A stretch of 64,000 nt of DNA from Nelumbo lutea (taxonomy: Eukaryota > Streptophyta > Magnoliopsida > Proteales > Nelumbonaceae): positions 120,168,999 through 120,232,998 of the forward strand of contig JAKGHH010000001.1 of the NCBI GenBank assembly GCA_022828595.1, given 5' to 3'. The notes below the pieces were generated by a model that ran no database searches, was not told where the DNA came from, and worked only from the letters and a program-made list of their open reading frames with translations. Below are positions 12,080 to 25,287 of the stretch, piece after piece. The first letter of the stretch is position 1. Each line of letters starts with the position of its first letter. The position numbers and the translations under genes were made by a program.

Positions 12080-12780
12080 CCTATACCACTATTAAAAGTG
12101 TGAATGAGAGTTGGAACTTTTGTTGACTAAAATATCCCAATTTTTGAAATTGGTCATTCTCTAGTTATAAGGACAAAAATATAATTTGAATTATCACTTT
12201 TCTCCTCATTCAAATCCCTTTCATTATGTATTATATTTAGGGGGCGTTTGTTTTTTAGATTTTGAGAGAGGGTAAAGTTGGTCAATGGTATTTTGGTTCC
12301 CATTTACGAAGAAACCCATGTTCTTTTTTCAATTTTATGTGGGGACCAGGGAAATTTTATTTTCTAGGTTGGGTAAGTGATACCCATCTCCCAAGTGGGT
12401 AAATAACTTTTTCACCTAGGGGAAAGTTGCCAACACTTGGATGAGACAAAAATGCCCCTTCTAATAATGGATTTTTATGGGTAAAACAGTTATTGTCTTA
12501 TTTACCTATAAAATAAAAGAACATGAGTAGCTTATCGAAAAGCAAATATGGCCTTAATGTATTAACTCTTAACATTCATTGGATCCAATTTTGATTATAA
12601 CACCCCTATTTATGAATATTGTTCCTCTCTAATTATGAGGGCATAAAATGTAATTTGAACTACAATATGTCTCCTCATTCAATTCCCTTTCAATAAGTCT
12701 TATATTTAAGGTATTGACTCTTAATCCTATATTGATTAACTATATTAAAGGAAAATAAGTGTGGCAAAGAATAATTGTTT
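12080..12780 (+). mobile_element. Helitron-like family fragment with 5' end
   Basis: CTATACCACTATTAAAAGTG at 12081-12100 matches the TCTATACTA-type 5' ends seen at 20702, 22396 and 32343, with one mismatch at the TC. It is followed by the family text GACTAAAATA, a TCTCATTAAATCC-type segment and CTTATATTTAAGGTATTGAC. The copy is interrupted by the PIF-like element at 12240-12553. No transposase is present, and the 3' end was not located. Confidence 0.45.
12240..12553. mobile_element. PIF/Harbinger-like MITE, TTA target duplication
   Basis: The left end GGGGGCGTTTGTTTTTTAG is inverted at the right end as AAAAGCAAATATGGCC. TTA flanks both sides (12237-12239 and 12554-12556), the 3-bp target typical of PIF/Harbinger elements. 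Relatives of the inside (TACCCATCTCCC, AAATTACCCC-like text) recur near 52610-52700 and 63200-63310. It lies inside a Helitron-like copy. Confidence 0.65.
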
Positions 12781-14369
12781 TTATTGATGATAGAAATAAA
12801 ATACAAATTTAAAACTAACCCCAAAAGGAGTTATTTTCCAATTTGGTGGTTGTTCAACCAGTTGTGGAACCAATAATAATGTTCCACACCAACAATAAAT
12901 TCATGGGTCCCCCTATGAAAAGTGTGGGTTCCATGTATTTTATAACTAGCGTGGAAGATTAGTGTTGGTTCCACAGCCTGCTGAACAATTATCGCGCTCA
13001 GCTAATCCTTACTCTTGGATCAAGTGTATCAACATTTGATGTCATAATTAAATAATAATAAAATTAATAATAATTAAAAAAGTTGAATGTAAGCTTTTAG
13101 CTTGTGGCTAGCTCATAACAAGGAGTTGCCTCCCATTTAATTTAAAAGGAAATGTGTCCTCTATAAACATTGGAGAAATGATTTTATTTTGAATATAGTG
13201 GCTCAATTTCTCCACCAATGAGGCACATAATCAGGAGATTCTAAATTCATTTGGATTGGGAGAGGAAGGTGTTAGAAGCCCCTCCCTCTAAGCTATAAAT
13301 GATGGCCCATCATTGAGTTGTCTATGCTTATAACTTGATAAGTTTCCATTAAAAAAAAAGATAAAACAAAAATATTGTGAAAAATCCCTTCTACCATTTT
13401 TTTAATTTTGGTTTTTTAAGGTGATGTTGTCGAGAATTAGGTTCTAAGCTCCCTAAAACCTTCACCCCTCTCCCTCTAATCCTAGAATTACAATAAGCTT
13501 GAAGAGAAATTTCCAAAAACTTAGAATCTCAAACAACTTGAACTTAAACTAACAAGATACATGATAAAAATATAGCCAAGAATTAACTAAAGAAGATTAA
13601 TAGCATAAGTTAAAATACTTATCTCTTATATTTAACCTTGGTAGATTTTGATAAAAGCTATTCCAAAGATTGAAAATGGTGTTTTTTAATGTGTTGGACC
13701 AAGAGGATGATTAACAATTGTTCCCCGATGGAAAAGAATGAATAGTTAAGAGGATTTTATTCTTTTTTTAAAGTTAGAACGTGAACACAACAAGAAATAG
13801 GGCAGTTTTGGCAAGTTCTAACCCTAGATTTGGAATTTTTCTCAAGTTCTTTTTGTAAGTGGTTAGGGATTCGAATGAAGTTTTTCACTTTTGTTTCTTG
13901 ATTCTAAAAAAACTGCTTTTAGAGCTTGATTTTTGTCCATGGGGAAGGTCTAAAACTCATCCACCATGTGTCCTAAGGTTTTAGAAAAGCCTAAACATCC
14001 AAGAGTACTCAATAAACTCAATCTAATAGGTTTTATAGAGGATCTCCAAGGGTTCAATCAATCAATCTAAGATTTCCATGAATTTTTCTAGGGTTTCTTG
14101 CGCCAAGTGGAGTTGTTTTTGAAATTGTCTATTAAAGTTTGAATTTGATCTCTTAGTGGGAAAAAATGCATAAATTTGAAATAGCCATAATGGCCCTTCC
14201 CCTTATGTCATTTCCTTTGTTCAAGAAGGGTTACTTTGGAAGTTTGGGTTCTTTTAGTCATTTTGGCATATCCTAAATGATCTAAGGGGTCAGTGATGTT
14301 TAAGTGAAGGGAAAATAACAGCCCCACCCTCTTAAGGTCTTATGTTGGGATAGATGAAGGGGTGATTTA
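12781..14369. other. Gene-free stretch with Helitron-family debris
   Basis: 12780-13090 matches internal modules of the AT-rich Helitron-like family (TTTTTATTGATGATAGAAAT, GATGTCATAATTAAATAATA). 13090-14370 is moderately AT-rich with no convincing exon. Confidence 0.45.
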
Positions 14370-14399
14370 ATAAGGAACGTTGAAATATATTTTTTTTTA

Positions 14400-15300
14400 T
14401 TTAACAATCAAACAGGTGAATTAGGGTATGAAATTTAATGCACTAGGGTTTTTATGGATCTCTAAACACGGTGGTGAGATTTAATTGGTCAAATAAGGTT
14501 TTTATAATGAATATTTATAATTGATAACCTATAACCAATGAAATTTGCTAAAACAAGATCTTTCCTTGACAATGGGTCAAATAAGGGAATTTTGGGATGA
14601 AATTTGGTAAGTAAGCATTTTTGAATGTCCTAAATTTGATAGAAGAGATAGATCATTGATCAAATGTGAGGATTGAAAGATTTGGCTTGAATCAAGGTTT
14701 TAGCTTATGGCCCATCAATCAATAAAAACGCTTAAAATGGAATCTTACTTGTTTAACTGTCAAATAGAGGAATTGGGTTATGAAATTCGATGTATTATGT
14801 TTATTTGAGTCTTTGAATATGGTGGTGAGGTCCGATTGGTCACAAGAGGTTTGGGTGATGGAGATCTACGATTGATAAGCTTTAATTAATAAGATTTGCT
14901 AAAATAGAATCTTTGCTTAATAATAGGTTAAATGAGGAAATATTTTGATGAAATTTGGAGGGAAGGCATTTTTTTAATGTCCTAAATTTGATGAAAGAGA
15001 CAAATCTTTGATTAGAGATATGGATTGAAAGATTTTGTTTAGATCAAGGTTTTAGCTTATGGCTCATTAATCAAGTATAATGCTTAAAAAGAGCATTGTT
15101 TGCTTAACCGTAAAACAAAAGAATTAGGTCATGAATTCTAACGTATTAAGGTTTTTTTAACCGCTGAATATGGTGGTGAGATCTGATTAGTCGAATGAGA
15201 TTTGGACAATAAAGATCAATTACTTGATATGCTTTAATTAATGAGATTTTCTAAAACATAATCTTGATTTGCTTTGGAAGGAAATTAAGGAATTTAAGAC
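14400..15300. repeat. Tandem array, unit 351 bp, about 2.6 copies
   Basis: GGTGGTGAG occurs at 14470, 14821 and 15172, exactly 351 bp apart each time. GATTTGCTAAAA-type text, CAAGGTTTTAGCTTATGG and TGTCCTAAATTTGAT recur with the same period. Units are diverged (roughly three quarters to four fifths alike by eye). A weaker partial match (GGGAATTTTGAGTTGAATTT) continues near 15430-15460. No protein is supported. Confidence 0.8.
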
Positions 15301-15480
15301 TGAAATTGGATTATTACATTATTTTGAGGATTTTGGAGTCAATGATATGGGCATGGTTTCTTCGGTTATCATTTTTTGTATAACTTAAATATAAGCATCA
15401 AATCGGGATCTTTATTAATCAAACGATTAAACAAGGGAATTTTGAGTTGAATTTTGGTGTGTGAGCATGGATTAAGATGA

Positions 15481-16700
15481 GGAGTCAGGTGGAAGGTTCA
15501 GATTCGAGAAAGAGTTTATTGATCTTAATTGTTTAGTTTTATTCATCCAAGGCTATCGAAATGAAATCTTAGCATTTTTATGGTTAATAGCCATAGATTC
15601 AAGGTGGAATTTAGGGGTTGATTATATCTTAGTACCCTTAAGACACGTGTCGGATTTGGCTTCATGGATTCACGGTTTGAACATTGGGTAGATTAAGACC
15701 ATTGGGAAGAAAGTTGATGTTATTAATGGTGAATCTTTAGAGTTTGGTCATGAAATTCAATATGTAATTAAGTTATAATTTCTTAAGTCTAAGGATCAAT
15801 GTTCATGTTAATTTTAAGTTTATTTGTGTAGTTTAAATGGATGTTTAGGTTTCGATAAGTCTCAGGTCAGTCTAGTTATGTTTTCAAGTTTTGGGGTCTC
15901 GAAAGAACTTATAAAGAGATGGAGTGAAGGAATCAAGCAAAAATTTGGTGTTAACATTGATGACACACAAAAGTATAAAATACAAAAAAATGGTAAAAAC
16001 ACTTAGGCACATCTCTAATATTGTATATGTTAGATAGTATGTATTACCGTCAACTCCAATTAATGTATTGTACATAAGTTATCATAAAGGAACATTCATT
16101 TCAAGTGTCATTTGGGTTGTTATGTAAATTATCCTTGATTCCTATTAGAATTATGTATGAGACCACATAATTAATTTAATATGTGCTTAAATCTTCACAA
16201 CAAGTAGATACACTTGGGAAAGTCTATCTTGACAAGGTTGTCATTCTCACACTACCCAAGTTTGTAAAGTAGCGTGTCTCAATTGCTTGGGTTGTATCCT
16301 AAGGTGTAAGGGGTGAGTTTTTATAAAAAACATTGAATTAGACCAAACCTAGCATGTTCCTAAACTTTATGATAGGTAGAACTAGTTGTTGTTCTTAATC
16401 CCTATACTTGATATTGATATTGGATTGAGTATTAGATTTGCCTATTTTTTATATACCAACAAGATCCTTCTAGGGTCAAATATCTGAGTATGTTGGAGAA
16501 TTTAAGATGGTATTTCAACTAATGATCAATGTGATAGAATTTGCTATTATGTCAAGACATAAATAATATTTTGTACAACTTCCTCTTTAGACTCTAGAAA
16601 TTTCCAATAATAGGATTATTTGATTCCTCAATGAATGATCCAAGTGGTCTTGGAAGTTGGACACCATATCATAAGGACAAAGAGAGAAAAAGTCATTCCC
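15481..16700. other. Gene-free stretch
   Basis: AT-rich sequence. Short open frames at 15824-16006 have no recognisable domain. I see no exon structure. Confidence 0.45.
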
Positions 16701-17620
16701 TTAATATGCTGTCAAATATTGTCAATAGAGAGATTAATTGCAAGTGATTAATTGAGTTGCATTGACTTGATTATCATATAATGGGTTGAACTACTGGACT
16801 TAGGCCATTAGGATGATAAGGTCCCTAATAGTTAAAGTGTTTAAACACTTTATGGGCCTGATTATAAGTCCATATTAGTATGGATAAAATTAGTCAATGT
16901 GGCTAATGAAAATTTAAGTAGTCAACCCCACAAACTTGAATAAAGCATGTAGCATATTGGCTCTCCCATTGAGTTGTGGGTCCCACCCCATACAAACTAT
17001 AATTTTCCAATTGGATAAGAATTTTTTTAGAACTATTAGAGTGTTAATGGATAATTAAAAATCTCACATTAGAGTTCTAGTCAAATTATGTATTAGAGAA
17101 GTCTAATAAGAATAGGATTTGACTAATTAGACTAGTTAGATTAGTAAGATGGATTCCAATCTAATGGCTGATTTAAGAGGTTTGGACTCTATCTAATCTT
17201 ATAATAAATGAGTTAGGAGTTGTAATTAGATTAAGAAAGGGCTCATGCATCCCTCCCAAATCTATAAATAGATTGGAAAATGAAGGTGTTGGGTGCATCC
17301 TATTCTCTTATTACTTTTTGAATTTTGTCTTGCCTTTGTGAGAGCTTTTGACTAGGGTTTTGAACCCTATTCGATCAGTCCATTTATCCACTCTTTTCAA
17401 TACTCTTTTAGGTTTGTTTTGGGTTAAAAATGTTGCCAAATTTGTGAGAAATGCCAGACATTTACTGTTATAACTTCTAGAGAAAGAATTCAAGACTACA
17501 AGATCAAAGTAGCACCATCTTCAACTTGTTGCAGTGATTTGAAGGATTTGGCCTGATTGTGAACACAACATCAAATTCTACATTTGTGGATTTCAAAATT
17601 AGGTAATGCACAAAACCTTG
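16700..17620 (+). repeat. Probable LTR remnant with TATA box
   Basis: TCTATAAATAG at about 17262-17272 is a strong TATA box. It is preceded by a promoter-like region and followed by a leader with CTAGGGTTTTGAACCC. The style (short transcribed leader, no gene) resembles a plant copia-type LTR. I could not find a partner LTR or target duplication, so this is a tentative call. Confidence 0.3.
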
Positions 17621-18508
17621 TTCCAAAAGGATCAGATCTTTCATGGTCCAAAACCCATTTGATCCCAAGAAGAAAAAAGCCAAAATTTTCTCCTATGGAA
17701 TTTCAACATTAGAGTTTCAACAAAATTTTGATTTTTCACTATTTTAGTGGCTGGAATTTTTGCATAACACTATTATTGGATGATCATCTTTCAATATATT
17801 CATCATATTGAACAAAAATAAGTGTGACAAATAAGAAAAAATTTTATAACCATAGAAATATAAAAATTGTAAAAATTTTTGAAAACATATTATTTACTAT
17901 TATCATCATCATAAAATATTACCACATGCAAAGCATATATAGATAGTTTAACTTAAAAAATATAATAACCACATCTATGAGAAATGAGAGAAGAAGGAAG
18001 ACCATGTAAGCTTTGTGGTGAGAGGAACCTTCACCTCCTCTTTTTTCTCTTTCTAATATAGATATAGGTATCATATGTGGCCTCAAAATATTGATTACTT
18101 GGATGTTTTATTAAACCTCAAATGTCTTAATTTGGAATTGATTTGGCAAATCTCAAATGTCAGGCTTGACCTCATGCTTGGTTTGGACTTGGGCCTTCGC
18201 CCAATTCTTAGGGTTGGGCTTAGGTTGACCATAAACCTAATCCGACTTGCTTAACTTGCACCCCTAACTAAGATGGGTTGGAACCATGGTGTTATATTTT
18301 TGTTTTCGATCCATATAAACAATAAGCACTATGTGAGCATTCTGATTTTATTATACTAAAATCAAGTTTGATTAAACAGATTTAGCTTTATTTTTTTACC
18401 CTTTTACATCAGCTCATGTGCATTTAATGTTTTCCTCAATTGGGGGCTTTTATATTTTATCTGTTGCACTTATGTACTTAAAACCATAGTAAAAGATTAT
18501 ACTTGCAA
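17621..18508. other. Gene-free stretch with a Helitron-family fragment
   Basis: 17800-17950 contains the family module (AACAAAAATAAGTGTGACAA) and a hairpin ATGCAAAGCAT near 17928-17938, as at Helitron 3' ends. The rest is AT-rich, with a GC-richer patch at about 18160-18270 ending in TTGCACCCCTA. Confidence 0.4.
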
Positions 18509-18924
18509 TGGTGGATCTATGTAGAAGTCAGTGTGGGCAATTGCCCCTACTAATATTTGAAAATGATTTTATATAATTATGAAAATTATGAAGAAATTTA
18601 ATTTTTTTACAATTTCTCCCACTCAAATAAAATAATAGGGGGTCAAATAAAACTTAGCTTCTTAATTATATGAGGTTATTTTCTTAGAGGCGAATAGATA
18701 AGAAATAAAGAAAAAACATAAAAGAATAACACATATGTCTCTATTCCATATTCATCAAGTTATAAGGCCATTTTCTTTCCATTTCATATCCCTCGACAAT
18801 TCAATCTCATCTCTCTACTTCATCTCCTCAAACCTAGAGATGGAAATTTTCCTTATCCCTATTGGGTATCCATCCTCACGACTCGGTACCCTGCCCCTAT
18901 CAATCAAAGGTCCTAGATCCACCA
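18509..18924. mobile_element. MITE with TGGTGGATCTA termini
   Basis: TGGTGGATCTA at 18509-18519 is inverted as TAGATCCACCA at 18914-18924. The left subterminal GGGCAATTGCCCC is itself palindromic. No target duplication is evident and no protein is encoded. Confidence 0.5.
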
Positions 18925-19399
18925 CTATATATATGCATTGTTTTTTGTGCCAAAAAGGTAATACTTAAACACCTTAGGTGTTATTTTGACAAATAATTAA
19001 ATGATAAACCATCCATGTACTTTGATCGCTGCAAAAAGCTTCCTTATGTTAGTGATAATATGCAATTGCAACCCTTTCATCCCTTGTAATGAAGACATTG
19101 AAATTATGACTATGCCCTTGTTAATATGCATAGTGAACATTTTTGTTTACTCTTCAAATTGCATGATCAGTATGGCATTTTTGCCAATACAAGAGGTTTG
19201 AGTTCAACCCCAACTTGATTACTTGAAGAAGTAAATGATGAAACCCATCTATATAAGACAAATCACCTTTTTTTAGAAGTAATTTCATAGGTCATCATTC
19301 TAATAAATGCTTTTATGGGTAAAAATGAGATTTTTAAATACCTTATTTGGCTTAGTAGACAAACTAACATTCATTTAAACTCTCAATATTTCAAGATCA

Positions 19400-20345
19400 T
19401 TCCCTGATTGTGCAAGCCAAAGGGTGTGCGATGGCCAATGAATTCTGAAGATCGAGGTCTAGATGTTAGTGTTTACGTGGTGAGAGGAAGATGTTTTAGG
19501 TTTCTTGGAAAATGTCCCCCTTCAATGGGAGACCAAACCTTTTATTTATAGAGGTGAACTTCCCATATAAACTATGTACCACCCAAGGATATTCCAGATC
19601 AATGCATGTTAGTTGGGGTAAAAGATCTTAGATTTCTTCCAATTCAATGGAGAGATATGCATGGAGTGAGGGATCAAGTACTAGTTGAGTAGGCCTTCCC
19701 TGACACCATTCCTTTGATCTCATGATGTGTGGCACAGTCCTGGTCTTTGAGCCTATCACACATTAAGTGCCACAATTCACTTCCATGTGAGGGAGGTTAC
19801 GAGTACGAGCTTGAGGTATTTGTTGTCTCAGAAAAATTGAGACCATCGATTCTCATTGGCATGCACGAGCTTTTCATCCACACAGCCAAAGTTAGAAAGA
19901 CAAAACAAGGAACTCCTATTCATGAAGCTAGTTTTACTGTGCTAGTTCAAGATGATAGAATCATTGTGCAAGTTAGGAGTAGCTTTGTTGTGCGTGTTCG
20001 GAATGGCTTTGAGGTTATTTGGTACTATAACTGTTTTTTAGAAAATCAATGCCAACTAGACACCACCTTGTTGTTGACGTTTTTTGGGTAAGAAGCAATA
20101 TTTGGTTTGGGACTCAAGCTCAATGCCCGATCTATGAATCGTAGTGATGTGCATGTTCACTATCTTACATATTGGATGAATGCAGAATAGATTTCTCAAC
20201 CAGTCTAGAACATGATCATGAAACTCCATAGTTTGGTTTAATATTCTAGCTCTAGCAGCCTTAGTATGAGGTGTGATGCTTTGATCCATCAAAATATAAA
20301 CAACATTACAATATTCAAAAATATTCAAAAAATACAATATATAGA
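19400..20345 (+). repeat. Unidentified LTR-like or gene-remnant sequence
   Basis: The stretch is less AT-rich than its neighbours. It has TTTATTTATAGAGG at about 19540 and a 120-codon open frame at 19729-20091 with no domain I recognise. The frame starts at an alternative codon rather than a convincing ATG. It could be an LTR fragment or an old pseudogene. I would not call a gene. Confidence 0.25.
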
Positions 20346-20701
20346 GTTTTTCGTCCCATTTAAGTTGACTTAGAATATTTATCGCCTTGGTGACATTTTA
20401 GGCATCTATATGAACACAAACTATGCTAATCCCAAGAACACGAGATACTACTATAAAAAGTGGGAATAACTGCCCATGGTTTCTAGAATTTTTCTTGATC
20501 AAAATGCCTCTCTCTTTTGAAACACTTCATCTCTATTTAGAGAGTAAAAACTGTAATTTGAATAGAACTATTAAATTCATTTTATTCCCTCACATTAAAC
20601 ATATATTAATAATATTAACTCTTATTCTCCCTCATTGAATCTTATGTTTAAGTTATATTTATTTCTCATCATTAAATTCTACTAATTAAATCCATAAACA
20701 A

Positions 20702-22395
20702 TCTATACTATATATATAGTGTGAAAAAAATTTTGGACTAAAATAACCTTGTATTTCTTTGTTTGAGAAAGGGTATAAAAGTCATTTTATTGTAGCTTTA
20801 GTGTCAGTTTTAATGGGTACTGTAATGGCCATATTTGTGAATTTAATCAATTTCTAATTGTAAGAGTTGTAAATGTAACTTCAATTATTACTTCTCACCT
20901 TATTTAATCCCTTCTCATCAAGTCTTATACTTAAAGGTATTAACTCTCATTTTCTCTTATTAAATCATATATTTAAGTTATTTTTCACCAATAAATGGTA
21001 GTAATTAGATCTAGCTCAATATTTTAACAATATAAACTCATATCTTTTAAAACTAGCTAAAAAACAAGAACACTCTTTATCCAAGTGATGGCTAAGCAAT
21101 TCAACCATTCGAATCAAATTGATAAACCTATGAAGTCAAAGTAAGGTATTAAAATTTTTAAAATAGAAATAAATATAGAAAATTACAAAAATGTAAAAAA
21201 AAAATTAGACACATTTATGATACTTTTATTATTGAAATTAAAAAAAATAGGTTTAACAAAAAGAACTATTTTTATTGATAATGAAAATGAAATACTTACT
21301 TTAGAACTGACCAAAAATGAAATTAATTTACTATTTGGCAAAGATCAAAAGTTCAACCTTTGGGTCAAATGTATTAATATTTAATGTCATAAATAAATAA
21401 TAAAATTGATAAAATATAAAAATTATAAATAAAAAAATACATAAATGTTGCAAAAAACATTCACACACATGTATAATATTAATTAATTATCATATTAAAC
21501 AAAAAGTATATGCGACATATCAAAATTATTTTTAAACAAAAATATAAAAAAATATAGAAAAAATTGAACACATATATAATTCTATATTTACAATTCTATT
21601 AAAAATATAAATAAGATTGTGAAATTTTCTTTTGACTAAAATCAATGTTTTAAAAACCGACCCAAAAATGGAATCTCTTTGGATTCCAGTTTCTGAGTCA
21701 GCGGTTCAACCATTGCTACAACACCGCTTGCCCTCTTCTTACATTTCTCTAAATCTCTCTCAAATCCCAAATCATTTGATTCATTGGTGTATCTCAGATT
21801 TTAATATAAGATCAGTGTTTGATCTCTAATCTCTTGCATCAATTTTTCAATTTCTTCATTGAAGTTGCAATTTTTTTTTTGTTGTTACAACTTAAAATGA
21901 ATCACATAAATTAGAAAACTCAAAATCAAAATGGAATAACTAAAAACCCTAACTAATTTTGACCATTGGGAATAATCGAACAAGATTTTGAGATATGAAA
22001 TATTCTTTTATCATTTTTTGTTTTCTAATTTCTATCCTTAAAATAAATAAAAAATTTAGAATTAGTTTGAAAGCAACTGAATCATTATATGGGTTGAACA
22101 TTTTAACAGTTAAACTATCTAGATCAGAAGTGCTTTGACCATTTCAACAATTTTTCATAAAATAGAGGTTAAGGGCCAAAGCAAAACCGGTGACCTAACC
22201 AGTTCCCCAACCAAAATGGTTCGGCCATCCGATCTGGTTTGATTTATAAAACATTGACTAAAATACTCATTTTTTTAATTTAGTCCTATTTAATTGTAAG
22301 GTTTAAATTATAAATTGAACTACTACTTTTCACCTCATAAAATTCCCTCTATTTAAATCTTACATTTTTCTAATAAATGAACAAAAGAAAAAAGA
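20702..22395 (+). mobile_element. Helitron-like element A, left part
   Basis: It starts TCTATACTATATA directly after an A, matching the A|TC insertion rule of Helitrons. It is AT-rich and non-coding. Its text runs parallel to element B (22396-23733). It carries the hAT-like insertion at 21643-22256 and is interrupted by element B at 22395/22396. The sequence after 23734 (AATTTTATTGATATAAAGC) continues the family text, so A resumes there and was later hit by the LTR at 23831. Confidence 0.6.
21643..22256. mobile_element. hAT-like non-autonomous element, 614 bp
   Basis: Termini CAATGTTTTAAAAACCGA and TTTATAAAACATTG are inverted. The 8-bp target duplication ACTAAAAT is perfect (21635-21642 and 22257-22264). 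The homologous position in element B (23331-23338, ACTAAAGT) lacks the insert, giving an empty site. The inside has CCGG and GGTT-rich text like the dispersed 'accggtt' repeats at 38531 and 48660. No transposase. Confidence 0.85.
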
Positions 22396-23733
22396 TCTAT
22401 ACTATAATAAAAGTGTGGATGCATAGTAGAATTTTTTTGGACTAAAATTACCCTTTATTTCTTTGTTTGATAAAGCATATGAAAGTCATTTTTTACAGAT
22501 TTAATGACATTTTTTATGGCTATTAAAGTGCCTATATTTGTCTATTTATTATATCTCTAATTGTAAGGGTTGAAAATGTAACTTCAGTTATTAATTTCCA
22601 CCTCATTTAATCCCATTTCATTAAGCCTTATACTTAAAGGTATTAACTCTCATATTCTCTTATTAAATCCTATATTTAAGTTATTTTTCACCAATAAATT
22701 TTACTAATTAGATCTATGTCAATATATTTAATAATATAAACCCATATATTTTAAAATTGTCTAAAAAACAAAACCATTCTTTATCCAAGTGATGACTAAG
22801 AAATTCAGCCATTCAAATCAAATTGATAAGCCTATGAAGTCATAGTTAGGTAATAAAAATTTTAAAATAGAAATAAATATAGAAAATTACAAAAATGTAG
22901 AAAAATTTAGACACATTTATGAATACTTTTATTAATCAAATTATAAGTGTAATAAAAATAATTATTTTTATTGATAACAAAAATGAAATACATACTTTAG
23001 AACTAAAAATGAAATTATATTACTATTTGGAAAAGATCAATAGTTCAACTTTTGGGTCAAATGTATTAACATTTAATGTCATAAATAAATAACACAAATT
23101 AAGAAATATAAAAATACAAAAATGAAAAAAACACATAAGTGTTGCAGAAAAACATTCAAGCACATGCATAGTATTAATTAATTATCATATTAAACAAAAA
23201 GTAAGTGTGACATATCGGAATTATTTTCATACAGAAATATAAAGAAAATATAGAAAAAAATGAACACATCTATAATTCTATATTTACACTACTATTAAAA
23301 ATATAAATAAAATTGCGGAACTTTCTTTCAACTAAAGTACTCATTTTTTAATTTTATTCAATTGTATGGTTTAAATTGTAAATTGAACTACTGCTTTTCA
23401 CCGCATTAAATTCTTTTTATTTAAATCTTACATTTTTTTATAAATGAATAGAAAAAACACCAAAAAAATAAAATATTATAAAAAGAAGAATCTAACCAAG
23501 CAGGTAGACCTATCAATGCTTGGAACTTCACAACTAGATCGATTATCACATATTTAGATGAGGTGTTTATGTAATCAGATTTTGATTTTGCAATATGCAT
23601 CCAATTAATAATAAAAAGCAAAAAGCATATTAAAACAAAAAATAAAATTACATATTTATAGAAATTTTTGGATTATTACTCTCATTAGCATCGTCTAGAA
23701 TTATCATGTGCAAAGCACGCGCATGCTTACTAA
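22396..23733 (+). mobile_element. Helitron-like element B, 1338 bp, non-autonomous
   Basis: It begins TCTATACTATAATAAAAGTG after an A and ends GCTTACTAA before a T. Just upstream of the 3' end is a short hairpin (GTGC-AAA-GCAC at about 23709-23719). TC start, CTRR end, 3' hairpin and A/T insertion site are the Helitron signature. It encodes no Rep/helicase. It is inserted head-to-tail into element A. Confidence 0.7.
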
Positions 23734-23830
23734 TAATTTTATTGATATAAAGCACTATATTTTCAAAACAATCCACAAATAAAACCTAATGTTGATCGAA
23801 ATCATCTTCTTCCCTATTGGAGGACAGCTT

Positions 23831-24535
23831 TGACAATGAGCGTTGAGGTTGATAGGCCAATTTGCAAGGCAGACAAAATCAGAGTGTCCAGGAGTTTAGA
23901 CCCGGGTTGAGCACTCCGATGCTTAAGTTAGTCGAGCTAAAGCGAGCAAGAGAGCAAGGGAGAATCGAGAGCTAGAAAAGAGATTGTTTGCACTTAATTG
24001 TGCATACCTTGTGAAGGAATGTTGTGGTCCTTTTATAAGCGTCGGGGTCCGAGTTCCATTTCAGGGTATCCGGGCACATCAGGCCTTATTAGTTTGTTAT
24101 CTTTAGGGTGTGTTCATCCCACGTGGGTAGTGATCCTCATCTAGTCTCTCCGAGTCGTGCAAGAGTTGGGGTCATCCATACCAAGTAGGTAACATGTCGC
24201 CGCCTAACTCTTGACCGAATGGCATACTACCACAGATAAGGGTGATCCACCACGTAGGCCGGTAGCTTGGTACCCCGGATGTGAGCTAGCTAATCAAGTC
24301 CTTGGCTACCTAGGTCGAGGTCAACTCGGCCTTCGAGGTACTTGATTGGCTCTCCCAAGGTGATGTGTGTTGCCCAGTAGGGGGACGGTCTGCTATTCTT
24401 TCCAGGTCGAGATGTAAGTTAGGCAAGTCGGTTTAGGTCATCTCGAGTCTAGTTGACCTGTTCCATGTGGAGCTGAGGTGTCACCAGACGGTTTGGACAT
24501 GCCATGTGTCTCTTCGTGGTTCGTTAGCCAAATCA
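23831..24535. mobile_element. Solo LTR, about 705 bp
   Basis: A GC-richer block in AT-rich DNA, starting TGACAATGAG and ending CCAAATCA (TG...CA). It is flanked by AGCTT (23826-23830) and CGCTT (24536-24540), a one-mismatch 5-bp target duplication. Internal text such as GAGCACTCCGATGCTTAAGT and GTGCATACCTTGTGA resembles the sequence at 40700-40810, so both derive from related LTR elements. The flanks join into a continuous Helitron-family sequence once the block is removed. Confidence 0.6.
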
Positions 24536-25287
24536 CGCTTCATCAAAACTATTTAAGTCGAATAGGTTAATCCATTATAACATAATTAAATACTAAAAAT
24601 TTTTAAATATATAAATATAAAAATAAAAATTTATACACATCTCTCATAATATATATTAGTTGTGTTAAACAAAAATAAGTGTGATAAATAATAATTATTT
24701 TTATTAATGATGTATATGATAATACAAAATTTTAAATTGGTCTAAAAGTGAAACCATTTTCCCATCTAGATGGTAAGTTAATGGTCCAACCTTTTAGATC
24801 AAATAGGTCAATCCATGATGTCACAATTAAAAAATAAATATTTAAAAATATAGAAATCCCAAAAATACAAAAAAAAAGAAGTATAGAAATTTTATAGAAA
24901 ATGCTTAGTCACAACTTCGATATTATATATTCATCATTAAATAAAAATAAGTGTGAAAATAAGATCTTTTTTTACTAATAATGAAAATGGTATACAATAA
25001 AATTGGCCCAAGAGTAAACTAGTTTTTATATCCATGCAAGTGGTAAGACAACAGCTCAACCATCTAGGTCAAAGAGATATACCGTGATGTCATAATTAAA
25101 TAATAGAAATAAAAAATAGAAAGATGTAATAAATTGTAAAAAAAAATAGAAATAAAAAGTATTCATATGTATTCATGATATTAAAAGTATAAGTATAATA
25201 AGTAAAAATAATTTTTATTAATGATGGAAATGAAATACAAAGATCAAGGAAAAAAGAGAATCAATGGCTAACTTGTGACCCCACTAA
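24536..25287. repeat. Helitron-family internal modules in tandem
   Basis: AACAAAAATAAGTGTGATAA-type text recurs at about 24668, 24941 and 25170. Each is followed by TTTTTATTAATGATG, a 'gtaagttaatggtcc' segment and GATGTCATAATTAAATAATA. The spacing is 230-270 bp. No coding content. Confidence 0.6.

Noticed and set aside
19729..20091. 120-codon open frame as a gene
   Set aside because: Starts at a non-ATG codon, has no recognisable domain, and sits in LTR-like sequence.
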